Positions 1 through 7,973 of a DNA stretch of 36,906 nucleotides are shown here, in pieces; the first letter of the stretch is position 1, and each line of letters opens with the position of its first letter. The position numbers and the translations under genes were made by a program. Origin of the DNA: Gammaproteobacteria bacterium (GTDB lineage: Bacteria > Pseudomonadota > Gammaproteobacteria > JACCYU01); NCBI GenBank assembly GCA_013696315.1, contig JACCYU010000033.1, positions 1 to 36,906 of the forward strand, written 5' to 3'. The notes under the pieces were generated by a model. The model ran no database searches, was not told the origin of the DNA, and saw only the letters and a list, made by a program, of their open reading frames with translations.

Positions 1-36
1 AAGAGTCAGCTGCTCTACCAATTGAGCTAACGGCCC
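1..36 (-). tRNA. tRNA-Lys (CTT), partial at window edge
   Basis: Read on the minus strand this starts with a 7-base acceptor arm (GGGCCGT), then TA, a GCTC...GAGC D-arm and the 5' half of the anticodon arm. The window ends exactly on the anticodon CTT, so the rest lies outside. The sequence follows the usual bacterial tRNA-Lys pattern, but with CTT where E. coli has TTT. It is the last tRNA of the array, 9 bases after tRNA-His. Confidence 0.85.
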
Positions 37-45
37 CTAAGGAGA

Positions 46-122
46 TGGGGTGAACGATGGGACTCGAACCCACGACAACCGGAATCACAATCCGGGGCTC
101 TACCAACTGAGCTACGCTCACC
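46..122 (-). tRNA. tRNA-His (GTG)
   Basis: A complete cloverleaf on the minus strand. The anticodon loop TTGTGAT carries GTG, the T-arm reads GGTTCGAGTCC, and the 3' CCA is encoded at 46-48. Two hallmarks of histidine tRNA are visible: an extra G (position 122) before the first acceptor pair, and a C discriminator base opposite it. It is probably cotranscribed with the neighbouring tRNAs. Confidence 0.96.
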
Positions 123-149
123 ATAACTTGATTTGAACCAGCCGTCCCT

Positions 150-243
150 GGCGAGACTCATTGCATGTCGCAAACACCTGCCCCGTCTTCCCTGACGGGT
201 CGTTCGACGGGCAGCTCCGCCTCACTCAACTGAGCTACTCGCC
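150..243 (-). other. tRNA-like structured element inside the tRNA array
   Basis: Between tRNA-Arg and tRNA-His the minus strand opens like a tRNA: GGCGAG, then TA, GCTC and AGTTGAG. No anticodon arm or T-arm of normal form follows. The 94-base segment is closed by GGCGAG at 243-238 pairing with CTCGCC at 155-150. Inside is a perfect CCCGTC/GACGGG hairpin with loop AGGGAA. Just beyond the closing stem (about 130-140) is a T-loop-like GGTTCAAATC. It may be a tRNA wrecked by insertion of a structured repeat, a tRNA-like small RNA, or a dispersed repeat. No function is claimed. Confidence 0.4.
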
Positions 244-253
244 ATAAATGCGC

Positions 254-330
<77 letters not shown>

Positions 331-380
331 AGATTTCGCTTCCGATATCGGCGCTGATCGCGCAACAGTCGATACCAAAC

Positions 381-457
<77 letters not shown>

Positions 458-519
458 AAGCAATCACTATCAAGCCGTGCTCATGATCCCTCAGAAGCAG
501 GTATCCCGCAAGGCGCCGT

Positions 520-549
520 ATGGTACGTTTCGGCGGCGATAACGGTCAA
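520..549 (-). promoter_or_regulatory. Candidate sigma-70 promoter for the tRNA array
   Basis: On the minus strand TTGACC (549-544) and TACCAT (525-520) are separated by 18 bases, about 60 bases before tRNA-Pro. The stretch after the -10 is GC-rich (CGGCGCC), as is known for stringently controlled stable-RNA promoters. A GGCGGCG/CGCCGCC hairpin without a T tract overlaps the cysS stop codon just upstream (551-571) and might separate the two units. This is pattern matching only. Confidence 0.4.
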
Positions 550-557
550 CGGCGGCG

Positions 558-2024
558 CTAGCCTCGCCGCCAGGTCGTGCCTTCTGGGCCGTCCTCCAAA
601 ATGATATCAGCGCCCTCCAGATCTTTGCGAATACGATCGGCTGCCACCCAGTTTTTAGCTTTTCGGGCATCGGAGCGTTGTTGCATCAGGTCGTCGATTT
701 TCTCATCAGAGAAATCAATCACGGCATCAACGCCAACGGTGACCGTCTTTTCGCTTGAGTGGAGGATAGCGTCGACATCAAGCGTGAGCGTTCTTTTTGC
801 CTTCAAAAACGCATCCGGGTCGTTCTGCAACAAGCCCAGGATGGCGCCCAGTTTGCGAAGTCCGGCGCCGAGTACCGCCGCATCGTCCAGCCGCTTTTCC
901 CTCTTAGCAACATTGATCTTGTTCGCCAACTCGGATAGCACGACGCGCGCCTCCGGCACGTTGAAATCATCGTTCATGGCCGCGTCGAAGCGAAGTTCGT
1001 AGTCTGTATTAACTTCGGGTTCGACCTCCGGCAATCCATGCAGCGCGGTGTACCAGCGGGTCAGCGCCGCACGCGCGCCCTCCAGTTGCTCGTACGAGAA
1101 ATTCAGCGGGCTGCGATAGTGGCTTCTGATGATGAAATACCGAACGATCTCGGGCACGCGCGGATCATTCTTGTAGCAATCGAACACATCACGCACCGTA
1201 ACAAAATTGCCCAGAGACTTGGACATCTTCTCGTCGTCCACGCGCACGAAGCCGTTGTGCATCCAGTAATTGACGAACGGTTCGCCCGACCACGCCTCGC
1301 TCTGCGCGATCTCGTTTTCGTGATGCGGGAACTGCAGGTCCATGCCGCCGCCGTGGATGTCGAAGTGCGCCCCCAACTTATCTGTCGCCATCGTCGAGCA
1401 CTCGATGTGCCAGCCCGGACGGCCTAGCCCCCAGGGCGAGTCCCACGCCGGCTCGTCCGCTTTGGCCGCTTTCCACAGCACGAAATCCAGCGGATCGTCC
1501 TTGGCTTCGGCCACTTCGACCCGCGCACCGGCGCGTAACGACTGCGGGTCCTTGCCGGAGAGCTTGCCGTAGCCCTCGAACCGCGACACGTCGTAATACA
1601 CATCATTGTTGGCGCCGACATACGCGTAGCGCTTGGCTACCAGGCTCTCCACCATCGCGATGATCCGCGGCATAAACTCGGTCGCGCGGGGTTCGAAATC
1701 GGGCGGCAAATTGCCTAGAGCGGCGGAGTCATCGCGCATCGCGTCGATGAACCGCGCGGTGAGCGCCTGAATGCTTTCGCCGTTTTCCTGCGCGCGACGG
1801 ATAATCTTGTCGTCGATATCGGTGATGTTGCGCACGTAAGTAACCTTGAATCCGCGCGCGCGCAGGTAACGCAGCACCACGTCGAAAGCGATCAACACCC
1901 GTGCGTGGCCGATGTGACAGTAGTCATACACGGTCATGCCGCACACGTACATGCGCACTTTGCCCGCTTCGATGGGACGGAAGGGTTCCTTGCGCCGGGT
2001 GAGACTGTTGTAGATTTGCAGCAT
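558..2024 (-). CDS. cysS: Cysteinyl-tRNA synthetase
   Basis: The 488-residue class I aminoacyl-tRNA synthetase charges tRNA-Cys with cysteine in the cytoplasm. The HIGH motif is at residues 37-40 and KMSKS at 266-270. The zinc ligands known from the E. coli enzyme are all present at the same numbers (C28, C209, H234, E238). The length is slightly above the usual 460 because of extra sequence near the C-terminus. The ATG start fits the conserved N-terminus ([10 protein letters not shown]). The gene follows gltX with a 7-base gap and so probably shares its transcript. The tRNA array lies downstream on the same strand. Confidence 0.97.
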   Translation of the reverse strand: MLQIYNSLTRRKEPFRPIEAGKVRMYVCGMTVYDYCHIGHARVLIAFDVVLRYLRARGFKVTYVRNITDIDDKIIRRAQENGESIQALTARFIDAMRDDSAALGNLPPDFEPRATEFMPRIIAMVESLVAKRYAYVGANNDVYYDVSRFEGYGKLSGKDPQSLRAGARVEVAEAKDDPLDFVLWKAAKADEPAWDSPWGLGRPGWHIECSTMATDKLGAHFDIHGGGMDLQFPHHENEIAQSEAWSGEPFVNYWMHNGFVRVDDEKMSKSLGNFVTVRDVFDCYKNDPRVPEIVRYFIIRSHYRSPLNFSYEQLEGARAALTRWYTALHGLPEVEPEVNTDYELRFDAAMNDDFNVPEARVVLSELANKINVAKREKRLDDAAVLGAGLRKLGAILGLLQNDPDAFLKAKRTLTLDVDAILHSSEKTVTVGVDAVIDFSDEKIDDLMQQRSDARKAKNWVAADRIRKDLEGADIILEDGPEGTTWRRG

Positions 2025-2031
2025 GGACGTC

Positions 2032-3474
2032 TTAATCTTTAGCTTTCGCCTGCGCCGTCTGCAATCGCGTTCGCGCGCGCTCGATGCCGATTAGCGGGAA
2101 CACGCGCGCCATCTCCGGGCCGTGCAAGGCGCCAGTCAGCGCCGCGCGCAACGGCATGAAAAGCGCTTTGCCCTTAATGCCGGCCGCTTCGCCGACCGCG
2201 CGCGCATACGCCTTGAAATCGTCTGGCGACGGCGGTAGCTGAGCTGCCGCGATCTCGAAGAAATGCGCTTCCGCCTGCCGGATTGTTGCTTCCGCCTCGT
2301 CAGTCACGTGAAGTGTATCGTCGAATAAATCGCAGGCCAGCCGGTAAGCATCCAGCGGCAGCTCGATATTGTCGTGCACGGCGCGCACGAAGTTTAAGTG
2401 ATGTTCCGCGGGCACAAGGGCTTCGATTCGCGTCTTAGCAGCATTACAACCTGCCTTGAGCCAATCCCACACTTCGGCGTCCGCGCTGCGCAGCACCGCC
2501 TCTTTCTGCCAGTATCGCAAGTGACCCTCGTCAAACTGCGCGGATGCACGTCCCAGACGCGAGAGATCGAACTGTTCCGACAGCTCAGGCGGCGACAACA
2601 AATCATTGCGTTCATATACGTTCCCCAGCCGCGCCAGATAATTATTGATGGCCAGCGGCAGATAACCCGCCTCGCGCAGCTCACGTACGCTTCGCGCGCC
2701 GCGCCGTTTGGAAAGCGGGCTGCCCGCCGGACCGGTGAGCAGCGCGATGTGGCCATATCGCGGCGCTTCGTAGCCCAATGCGTTCAACAGCAGCAACTGG
2801 CGCGGCGTGTTGCTCAGATGATCTTCACCGCGCAACACCAGAGTTACGCCCATGAGCGCATCGTCCACCGCGTTGCAGAAGAAAAACGCGGGCGTGCCGT
2901 CAGAGCGGCGAATAACGAAATCGCCGATAGCGCTGCCATGATAACGCTGGGGCCCGCGCACGAGATCGTCGAATTCGATCATGCCTTCTTTGGGCACGCA
3001 GAACCGCAGGCTGGGCTCCATACCGCCCGTAAGCCGAGCTTCCACCTCTGGCGCGGTCAATCGCGCGCAGGTGCCGGGATAACGGGGCGGCTGACCCGCC
3101 GCGAGCTGGCTTTTTCGTATCTGCTTCAGTTCCTGCGTGGAGCAAAAGCAGGGATACGCGCGATCCTGCTCGATCAGCGCATCGTAGTGTTTGCGATAGA
3201 TATCGCCACGCTGAGACTGCGCGTAAGGGCCGTTATGCAAATCTTTCTCCGGCCCCTCCTGCCAATCGAGACCCAGCCAGCGCAAGTCTTCGATCAGCGC
3301 CTGCCGATAAATTTCCGCGCTGCGTTGCGCATCGGTATCCTCGATGCGCAACAGAAACACGCCGCCGCGCTTGCGCGCCACCAGGGCGTTGAACAATGCG
3401 GTGCGCGCGTTGCCGAGGTGCATATAACCTGTCGGGCTAGGCGCAAAGCGGGTCTTGATCGGGGTGTGCTCCAT
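2032..3474 (-). CDS. gltX: Glutamyl-tRNA synthetase
   Basis: The 480-residue class I synthetase joins glutamate to tRNA-Glu, or to tRNA-Gln as well if it is non-discriminating. The N-terminal signature [15 protein letters not shown] holds the HIGH-equivalent HLGN. The second signature reads PLSKRRG, a variant of the usual KLSKRHG. A zinc-knuckle-like CFC...C is present near residue 105. The ATG at 3474 starts right before the conserved core. The reading frame stays open 40 codons further upstream, but that part resembles nothing in the family and crosses the divergent ppiB promoter. It sits between ppiB and cysS, the place held by glnS in Pseudomonas, so its tRNA specificity is an open question. 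Confidence 0.95.
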   Translation of the reverse strand: MEHTPIKTRFAPSPTGYMHLGNARTALFNALVARKRGGVFLLRIEDTDAQRSAEIYRQALIEDLRWLGLDWQEGPEKDLHNGPYAQSQRGDIYRKHYDALIEQDRAYPCFCSTQELKQIRKSQLAAGQPPRYPGTCARLTAPEVEARLTGGMEPSLRFCVPKEGMIEFDDLVRGPQRYHGSAIGDFVIRRSDGTPAFFFCNAVDDALMGVTLVLRGEDHLSNTPRQLLLLNALGYEAPRYGHIALLTGPAGSPLSKRRGARSVRELREAGYLPLAINNYLARLGNVYERNDLLSPPELSEQFDLSRLGRASAQFDEGHLRYWQKEAVLRSADAEVWDWLKAGCNAAKTRIEALVPAEHHLNFVRAVHDNIELPLDAYRLACDLFDDTLHVTDEAEATIRQAEAHFFEIAAAQLPPSPDDFKAYARAVGEAAGIKGKALFMPLRAALTGALHGPEMARVFPLIGIERARTRLQTAQAKAKD

Positions 3475-3519
3475 GACTGAATGGTAAAAGTAAACACCTG
3501 ACTCGCAATGACTGACGCG

Positions 3520-3547
3520 TTGACGCGGCACAATGCGCCGGTATGAT
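3520..3547 (+). promoter_or_regulatory. Sigma-70 promoter for ppiB-lpxH
   Basis: TTGACG (3520-3525) and TATGAT (3542-3547) are spaced by 16 bases on the plus strand, a near-consensus pair. The predicted transcript start near 3554 lies upstream of both possible ppiB start codons. It falls in the divergent gap between gltX and ppiB. Confidence 0.6.
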
Positions 3548-3642
3548 ACCCGCATCGTCAACCAGCGACCCACCTCATGAAAATCACAACGCACGGCGCG
3601 CTCATTGCGAGCATCCTCAGTTTAAACCTCGGAGCAAACGAC

Positions 3643-4155
3643 ATGACCCACGCGGACACCACGGTCAATATGGAGACCAGCAAAGGCCCCATCACCCTGG
3701 AGCTATACGAAGGCAAGGCGCCGGTTACGGTGGAAAATTTTGTCGCCTACGCGCGCGATGGCTTCTACGATGGCACTGTCTTCCATCGCGTGATTCCCGG
3801 ATTCATGATCCAGGGCGGCGGTTTCACGCCTAAAATGTCCGAAAAGGATACCCGCGATCCGGTCAAAAACGAAGCGGACAACGGACTGCAAAACACTCAG
3901 GGTTCGATCGCCATGGCGCGCACGCCCGATCCTGATTCCGCCAGTTCGCAGTTTTTTATCAATCTGCAGAATAATGATTTCTTGAACTTCAAGTCGAAAA
4001 CACCGCAGGGCTGGGGCTACGCGGTGTTCGGCAAAGTGACGCAAGGTCTGGATGTGGTCGAAGCGATCGCCAAGGTCGCCACCGGCAATCAAGGTCCACA
4101 TCAGAACGTGCCACGGGAGCCGGTGATTATCGAGAAGGTGAGCGTCGTCGATTAA
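3643..4155 (+). CDS. ppiB: Peptidyl-prolyl cis-trans isomerase, cyclophilin type (PpiB)
   Basis: This cyclophilin catalyses cis-trans isomerisation of peptide bonds before proline. The core has the family signatures FHRVIPGFMIQGGGF and SQFFINLQNNDFLNF, and ends in the PpiB-type VPREPVIIEKV. The start at 3643 (170 residues) is chosen because GGAG lies 8 bases upstream and the product then matches cytoplasmic PpiB in length. An in-frame ATG at 3577 would add 22 residues (MKITTHGALIASILSLNLGA...) resembling a weak signal peptide. It has no ribosome site, but a secreted form cannot be excluded. lpxH follows after 14 bases, a gene order known from other gammaproteobacteria. Confidence 0.94.
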   Translation: MTHADTTVNMETSKGPITLELYEGKAPVTVENFVAYARDGFYDGTVFHRVIPGFMIQGGGFTPKMSEKDTRDPVKNEADNGLQNTQGSIAMARTPDPDSASSQFFINLQNNDFLNFKSKTPQGWGYAVFGKVTQGLDVVEAIAKVATGNQGPHQNVPREPVIIEKVSVVD

Positions 4156-4169
4156 ACGCGCCGCGGCCC

Positions 4170-4898
4170 GTGGGAGGCGCGACGCTGTTTATCGCCGATC
4201 TGCATCTTGATGGCGCGCGGCCGCACATCATCGAGTGCTTCGCCAAGTTTCTGCGGGTAGACGCTGGCGACGCAGACGCCCTTTATATTCTCGGTGATCT
4301 GTACGAATACTGGCTGGGTGACGATGATCCTGCCGCCGCGCTTCAGCCTACCATCGGCGCCCTCGCGGCGTTGACCGCGCGCGGTGTACCCGTCTATTTC
4401 ATTCATGGCAATCGCGACTTTTTAATCGGACGCGAGTTCGCGAAGCAAAGCGGCTGCACGCTGTTGCCGGAAGCGAGCGTGATCGATTTGTACGGCGAAC
4501 CCACGTTGATAATGCACGGCGATACCTTGTGCACCGACGACAAGTCGTACCAGTCGTTCCGCAAGAAAATCCGCCACCCGTTGACGCGAAAGCTCCTGCT
4601 ATCGTTGAGTGTCAACATGCGGCGCAAGATTGCGGGCGGTCTGCGCGGGCAAAGTCGGCAGGCCGTGGGTGAAAAACGGCCCCGGATTATGGATGTAAAC
4701 GCGCAAGCGGTGGAAGACGTGATGAGGCAACGCGGCGTGCGCCGCCTGATCCACGGGCATACTCATCGCCCCGCGGTGCATGCACTGAACATCGATGGAC
4801 GATCCGCGATCCGCTATGTGCTGGGCGACTGGTATGAACAAGGCAGCGTGCTGCGTTGTACACCGTGGGGCTGCGAACTGACCTCGCTGCCGGTTTAG
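4170..4898 (+). CDS. lpxH: UDP-2,3-diacylglucosamine diphosphatase (LpxH)
   Basis: LpxH is the lipid A pathway enzyme that cuts UDP-2,3-diacylglucosamine to lipid X and UMP at the inner membrane. The 242-residue protein has the calcineurin-like metallophosphatase motifs in order: D10-x-H12, GDLYEYW with D43, GNRD with N81, MHGD with H116, and HGHTHRP with H195, H197 and H199. These form the two-metal site. The start is GTG, 14 bases after the ppiB stop, so the two genes are probably cotranscribed. Its presence implies a lipid A-containing outer membrane. Confidence 0.95.
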   Translation: MGGATLFIADLHLDGARPHIIECFAKFLRVDAGDADALYILGDLYEYWLGDDDPAAALQPTIGALAALTARGVPVYFIHGNRDFLIGREFAKQSGCTLLPEASVIDLYGEPTLIMHGDTLCTDDKSYQSFRKKIRHPLTRKLLLSLSVNMRRKIAGGLRGQSRQAVGEKRPRIMDVNAQAVEDVMRQRGVRRLIHGHTHRPAVHALNIDGRSAIRYVLGDWYEQGSVLRCTPWGCELTSLPV

Positions 4899-4945
4899 CG
4901 ACACGTGTTGCCGCCAACGATCCGGACGCGCGGTCTCCGCAAGTC

Positions 4946-4975
4946 CTGAGGTCGCCAAGCCCTTGGCGACCTCAG
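4946..4975. terminator. Perfect 13-bp hairpin between convergent genes
   Basis: CTGAGGTCGCCAA and TTGGCGACCTCAG pair perfectly around a GCCC loop, between the ends of lpxH (plus) and the glycerate kinase gene (minus). No long T tract follows on either strand. It may be a bidirectional transcript end or a 3' stabilising hairpin rather than a classical intrinsic terminator. Confidence 0.5.
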
Positions 4976-5053
4976 TGCGTCAGGAATGGATTCCCGACCT
5001 ACAACTGGTCGATGCCGGAGTAGCGCCGCGGGGCAAGACGCCGTCGCGGTAGC

Positions 5054-6283
5054 TTACATCTTGAGACCGATGACCAGATCCATAACATTGGTGCCGGACG
5101 GGCCGGTGCGGATCAGATCGCCGCTCGCCTCCAGAAACGTGCCGCCATCCGCGCGCTTGAGTGCATCTTCGGCCGAAAGACCGCTCTCTTCGCCGCGCGC
5201 TACGGTCTCCCCGTCCACCAGCGCGCCCGCGTCCTCGGTGGGCCCGTCGGTGCCGTCGGTGCCCGCCGCCAGCAGGTACAAGCCTTGTTTACCTTTCAAT
5301 TCGAGTGCCGCCGCCAATGCCAGGTGCTGATTACGTCCACCGCGCCCTGGATTTGATGGCAAGGTGACCGCCGTCTCGCCGCCCCAGATGTGAATGCCGT
5401 CCGCGGCATCGGCAAGCTGGGCAGTCAACGAGCGCGCCGCCGCCGCAGCGTCGTCCTCTAAAAACTCGGGGTAAACCTTCGTGGCGTAGCCCAGACGCCC
5501 GGCTTCGGCGGCGGCAGCGGTCTTGGCGTCTTCGAGCGTAGCGATCACCTCGATGTCGATCGAATCGAAAACGCTCGCATCGGGAGCGGGCACCAGTCGT
5601 ACGTTCTCAAGCAGGCGCGTGACATTCGCCGGTAGATTTTCAAGCGCCGACTCGCCCTCGATACGAACCAGCGGCCCGGAGCCGATCACTGCGGGATCAT
5701 CGCCCGGCACGTCCGAGATCAGCAGACACAGTGTCTCGCGCCTCTTGAGGAAGGTCGCCAAGTGCCCGCCCTTGATCCGCGAAATACCGCGGCGCACCTG
5801 ATTCATTTTGGTGATGCTTAAACCCCCGGCCAGCAGCGCATCGGTCAGCTTGCGCAGGTTCTCGAGATCCATGCCTTCCGCCAACACCTCCGCGAGACTC
5901 GACGCGCCGCCGGAGATCAGAAACAGAAACCGCGCGTCGGCTGGCGCTTGCTCAATGAATTCCAGTAGTTCAGCGCCCGCCGCCAGACTGTCCTCGCCGG
6001 GCACCGGATGGTCTGATTCCAGACAGCGCACGTGCGGGTATTTATCCAGCGCGGGGTCCAGGTGATCGTGCTTGGTGATGACCAGGCCAGCCTTGATCAG
6101 ATCACCGCCCACGGCCAGCGCGCCCAGACTCATGGACGCCGCGGCCTTGCCGATCGCGATCAGCCGATGCTCGACCTGCAGCGGACGCTCTTCGAGACGC
6201 CGTTTTACGGCATCGAAACCCGATACGCGTTTCAGCGCGGCCTGATAAATATGCAGCAAATCGTCGCGGACTGCATTGTTCAT
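5054..6283 (-). CDS. Glycerate 2-kinase (DUF4147/MOFRL family)
   Basis: The 409-residue protein matches the type of glycerate kinase often mis-annotated as hydroxypyruvate reductase (TtuD/GckA). These phosphorylate D-glycerate to 2-phosphoglycerate. Seen in the sequence are an N-terminal domain with IAIGKAAASM near residue 45, LISGGASSL near 135, and KMNQVRRGISRIKGG. The C-terminal MOFRL part has GGRNQHLALAAAL and AAGTDGTDGPTEDAGA. The start at 6283 begins the family-like N-terminus; the frame is open much further upstream, but that part lies inside metZ and is not protein-like. It follows metZ by 29 bases, so it may be cotranscribed, although a metabolic link to methionine synthesis is not obvious. 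Confidence 0.9.
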   Translation of the reverse strand: MNNAVRDDLLHIYQAALKRVSGFDAVKRRLEERPLQVEHRLIAIGKAAASMSLGALAVGGDLIKAGLVITKHDHLDPALDKYPHVRCLESDHPVPGEDSLAAGAELLEFIEQAPADARFLFLISGGASSLAEVLAEGMDLENLRKLTDALLAGGLSITKMNQVRRGISRIKGGHLATFLKRRETLCLLISDVPGDDPAVIGSGPLVRIEGESALENLPANVTRLLENVRLVPAPDASVFDSIDIEVIATLEDAKTAAAAEAGRLGYATKVYPEFLEDDAAAAARSLTAQLADAADGIHIWGGETAVTLPSNPGRGGRNQHLALAAALELKGKQGLYLLAAGTDGTDGPTEDAGALVDGETVARGEESGLSAEDALKRADGGTFLEASGDLIRTGPSGTNVMDLVIGLKM

Positions 6284-6312
6284 TGGAGCACCCGTATTTT
6301 TTTGAATTGCGC

Positions 6313-7506
6313 CTACTGTAGCGCGTCGAAGCCGCGCTGCAAATCCGCCTTGAGATCTTCCACGTTTTCCAGCCCAACGGCTATGCGCAACAGGTTGGGT
6401 TTGATGCCGGCTAGTTCCCGCAGCTCGTCGGTCAGGCGCCCGTGCGTGGTGGTAGCCGGATGCGTAATCGTGGTCTTGGTGTCGCCAAGGTTTGCGGTGA
6501 TCGAAATCAGGCGCGTGCTGTCGATCAGCCGCCAGGCCACCTCGCGCCCGCCATCGATCTCGAAAGACACGATGCCGCCGAATCCGCTCTGCTGCCGCAT
6601 CGCCAGCTCGTGCTGAGGATGCGACGCGAGCCCGGGATAATAAACATGAGTTACGCGCGGCTGTTCCTCCAGCCATTCGGCAAGCGTCTGCGCCGTGGCG
6701 CACATCGCGCGCATGCGCAGGCTCAAGGTTTCCAGCCCCTTGGTGAAATTCCACGCATTGAAGGCGCTTAAAGTGGGCCCGGCGGTGCGCAGAAACGCGA
6801 ACACTTCCTTGCCAACCAGCTCCGCATCGCCGACCACCGCGCCGCCAACGCAGCGCCCCTGCCCGTCCAGATATTTGGTGGCCGAGTGGATCACGATGTC
6901 GGCGCCCAGACTCAGCGGCTTCTGCAAAACCGGCGTGCAGAAGCAATTATCCACCACCAGCAGGCAATCGCGCTCGTGAGTGATGTCGGCCAGCGCCCGG
7001 ATATCCACCAGTTCCACCAGCGGATTCGACGGCGTTTCCAGATACAGCAGACGCGTGTTCGGCTTGATCGCATCGCGCCAGATGTCGAGATCCGTGAGCG
7101 GCACGAAATCCACCTCCACGCCGAACTTCAGAAAATAAGTATTGAACAGGCTGGTGGTGGCGCCAAACACGCCGCGCGACGTGACGACATGATCGCCGCT
7201 TTTCAGCAATGCCATACAGGTCGCGAGGATCGCCGCCATGCCGGAAGAAGTCGCCACGCAGGTCGCGCCGCCTTCCAGCGCGGCGAGGCGGTTCTGGAAA
7301 GTACGCACGGTGGGATTGGTGAAACGCGAATAAATGTTGCCGGCTTCCTCGCCCTTGAAACGCGCCGCCGCCTGCGCCGCATTCTCGAAGATGAAGCTGG
7401 AGGTCTGGAAGATCGGCTCCGAGTGCTCGCCCTCTTGTGTGCGCACCTGCCCGGCACGCACCGCCAGGGTTTCGAATCGATAGTCGTGTGGGTTGTCGAT
7501 ACTCAT
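6313..7506 (-). CDS. metZ: O-succinylhomoserine sulfhydrylase (MetZ)
   Basis: This PLP enzyme makes homocysteine from O-succinylhomoserine and sulfide, the direct sulfhydrylation route to methionine. The 397-residue protein has the Cys/Met-metabolism fold signatures: RFTNPTVRTFQNRLAALEGG, the SSGMAA loop near residue 88, and the PLP lysine in SATKYLDGQG (K211). The start at 7506 (MSIDNPHDYRFETLAVRAG) is the conserved one; 18 further upstream codons run into the leader. The long leader holds a SAM-II riboswitch, so expression should fall when S-adenosylmethionine is plentiful. metZ close to purF is the known Pseudomonas order; here two extra genes separate them. Confidence 0.94.
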   Translation of the reverse strand: MSIDNPHDYRFETLAVRAGQVRTQEGEHSEPIFQTSSFIFENAAQAAARFKGEEAGNIYSRFTNPTVRTFQNRLAALEGGATCVATSSGMAAILATCMALLKSGDHVVTSRGVFGATTSLFNTYFLKFGVEVDFVPLTDLDIWRDAIKPNTRLLYLETPSNPLVELVDIRALADITHERDCLLVVDNCFCTPVLQKPLSLGADIVIHSATKYLDGQGRCVGGAVVGDAELVGKEVFAFLRTAGPTLSAFNAWNFTKGLETLSLRMRAMCATAQTLAEWLEEQPRVTHVYYPGLASHPQHELAMRQQSGFGGIVSFEIDGGREVAWRLIDSTRLISITANLGDTKTTITHPATTTHGRLTDELRELAGIKPNLLRIAVGLENVEDLKADLQRGFDALQ

Positions 7507-7546
7507 AGCGCACTGCAAGTCATTGGCTGCATACACCCACGGGCAC

Positions 7547-7580
7547 AAAAAAACCCGCAAGCCGAATAGCTAAAGCGGGG
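7547..7580 (-). terminator. Intrinsic terminator in the metZ leader
   Basis: On the minus strand CCCGC (7579-7575) pairs with GCGGG (7558-7554), with an inner AGC/GCT helix, followed directly by seven T (7553-7547). It lies between the SAM-II aptamer and the metZ start, about 40 bases before the start codon, as expected for a riboswitch-controlled terminator. Confidence 0.75.
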
Positions 7581-7599
7581 TCTCTGACCTCTCTTTAGC
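7569..7599 (-). promoter_or_regulatory. Candidate antiterminator hairpin of the metZ leader
   Basis: GCTAAAG at 7599-7593, the conserved 3' end of the aptamer, is perfectly complementary to CTTTAGC at 7575-7569 in the 5' arm of the terminator. A short GGTC/GACC helix lies inside. The two folds cannot both form fully. Inference: with ligand bound, GCTAAAG is held by the aptamer and the terminator forms; without ligand this hairpin forms and transcription continues. Confidence 0.55.
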
Positions 7600-7644
7600 C
7601 GCATTTATCAAGCGCCCGCAATCTGAGATCAAATCGGCGCTGAT
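7588..7644 (-). ncRNA. SAM-II riboswitch aptamer
   Basis: The minus strand shows the SAM-II consensus in order. A P1 stem AGCGCC/GGCGCT encloses GATTT...ATTGC. Then come TGATAAATG, two bases, GCTAAA and a G-rich end (GAGAGG). This matches, segment by segment, the structurally characterised SAM-II RNA of a marine metX gene. It precedes metZ, a typical target. The aptamer ends about 80 bases before the metZ start and is followed by a terminator, so control is probably at transcription elongation rather than by masking the ribosome site. Confidence 0.9.
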
Positions 7645-7705
7645 TGGAAGGCTATGTCAGCTTCGCAGGGATGTCAAACAATGATGGCGTGCTTTGGCTG
7701 TCACG

Positions 7706-7915
7706 TCAGGTCAGCGAACGTGGATTGTCATCGGAGTGAAGCCTTTCCTTGATCTCTTCCAGGGATGTTGCCTCGAAGAACAGCTCCAACGCCTCCTTCA
7801 GGTTGTTCCGAGCCTCGTCCACCGTATCTCCCTGACTGGCAATGTCAAGCTCCGGGCATAGCGCAACGTATCCATCGCCCTCGCGCTCGATAATTGCGGT
7901 CCATTGTTTAGCCAT
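7706..7915 (-). CDS. Solitary HicB-family protein
   Basis: The 69-residue protein has the HicB/UPF0150 partial RNase-H-like fold pattern: WTAIIEREGDGYVALCPELDIASQGDTVDEARNNLKEALELFF. Family members are usually antitoxins of HicA RNA-cutting toxins. No HicA-like gene (about 60 residues, with a GSHH motif) is seen in the 60 bases upstream or in the riboswitch leader downstream. It is therefore an orphan, and a toxin-antitoxin role is not supported here. It lies between the L,D-transpeptidase gene and metZ, and its transcript would run into the metZ leader. Confidence 0.75.
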   Translation of the reverse strand: MAKQWTAIIEREGDGYVALCPELDIASQGDTVDEARNNLKEALELFFEATSLEEIKERLHSDDNPRSLT

Positions 7916-7973
7916 ACATTTCTCTGATCATTGATAGTCCTTCGGGAAATCGCATTCGTGCAGTACGGAAACG

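Noticed and set aside
2398-3480. Long plus-strand open frame opposite gltX (360 codons)
   Set aside because: It is the complement shadow of gltX: no ribosome site, no family motif, and high GC leaves opposite frames open.
3577-3642. Upstream ATG giving PpiB a signal peptide
   Set aside because: No ribosome site precedes it, while the ATG at 3643 has GGAG at ideal spacing and gives the normal cytoplasmic PpiB length; kept only as an alternative.
6284-6946. A 220-codon upstream extension of the glycerate kinase frame
   Set aside because: It lies wholly antisense-frame-shifted inside metZ, resembles no protein, and the family N-terminus begins at 6283.
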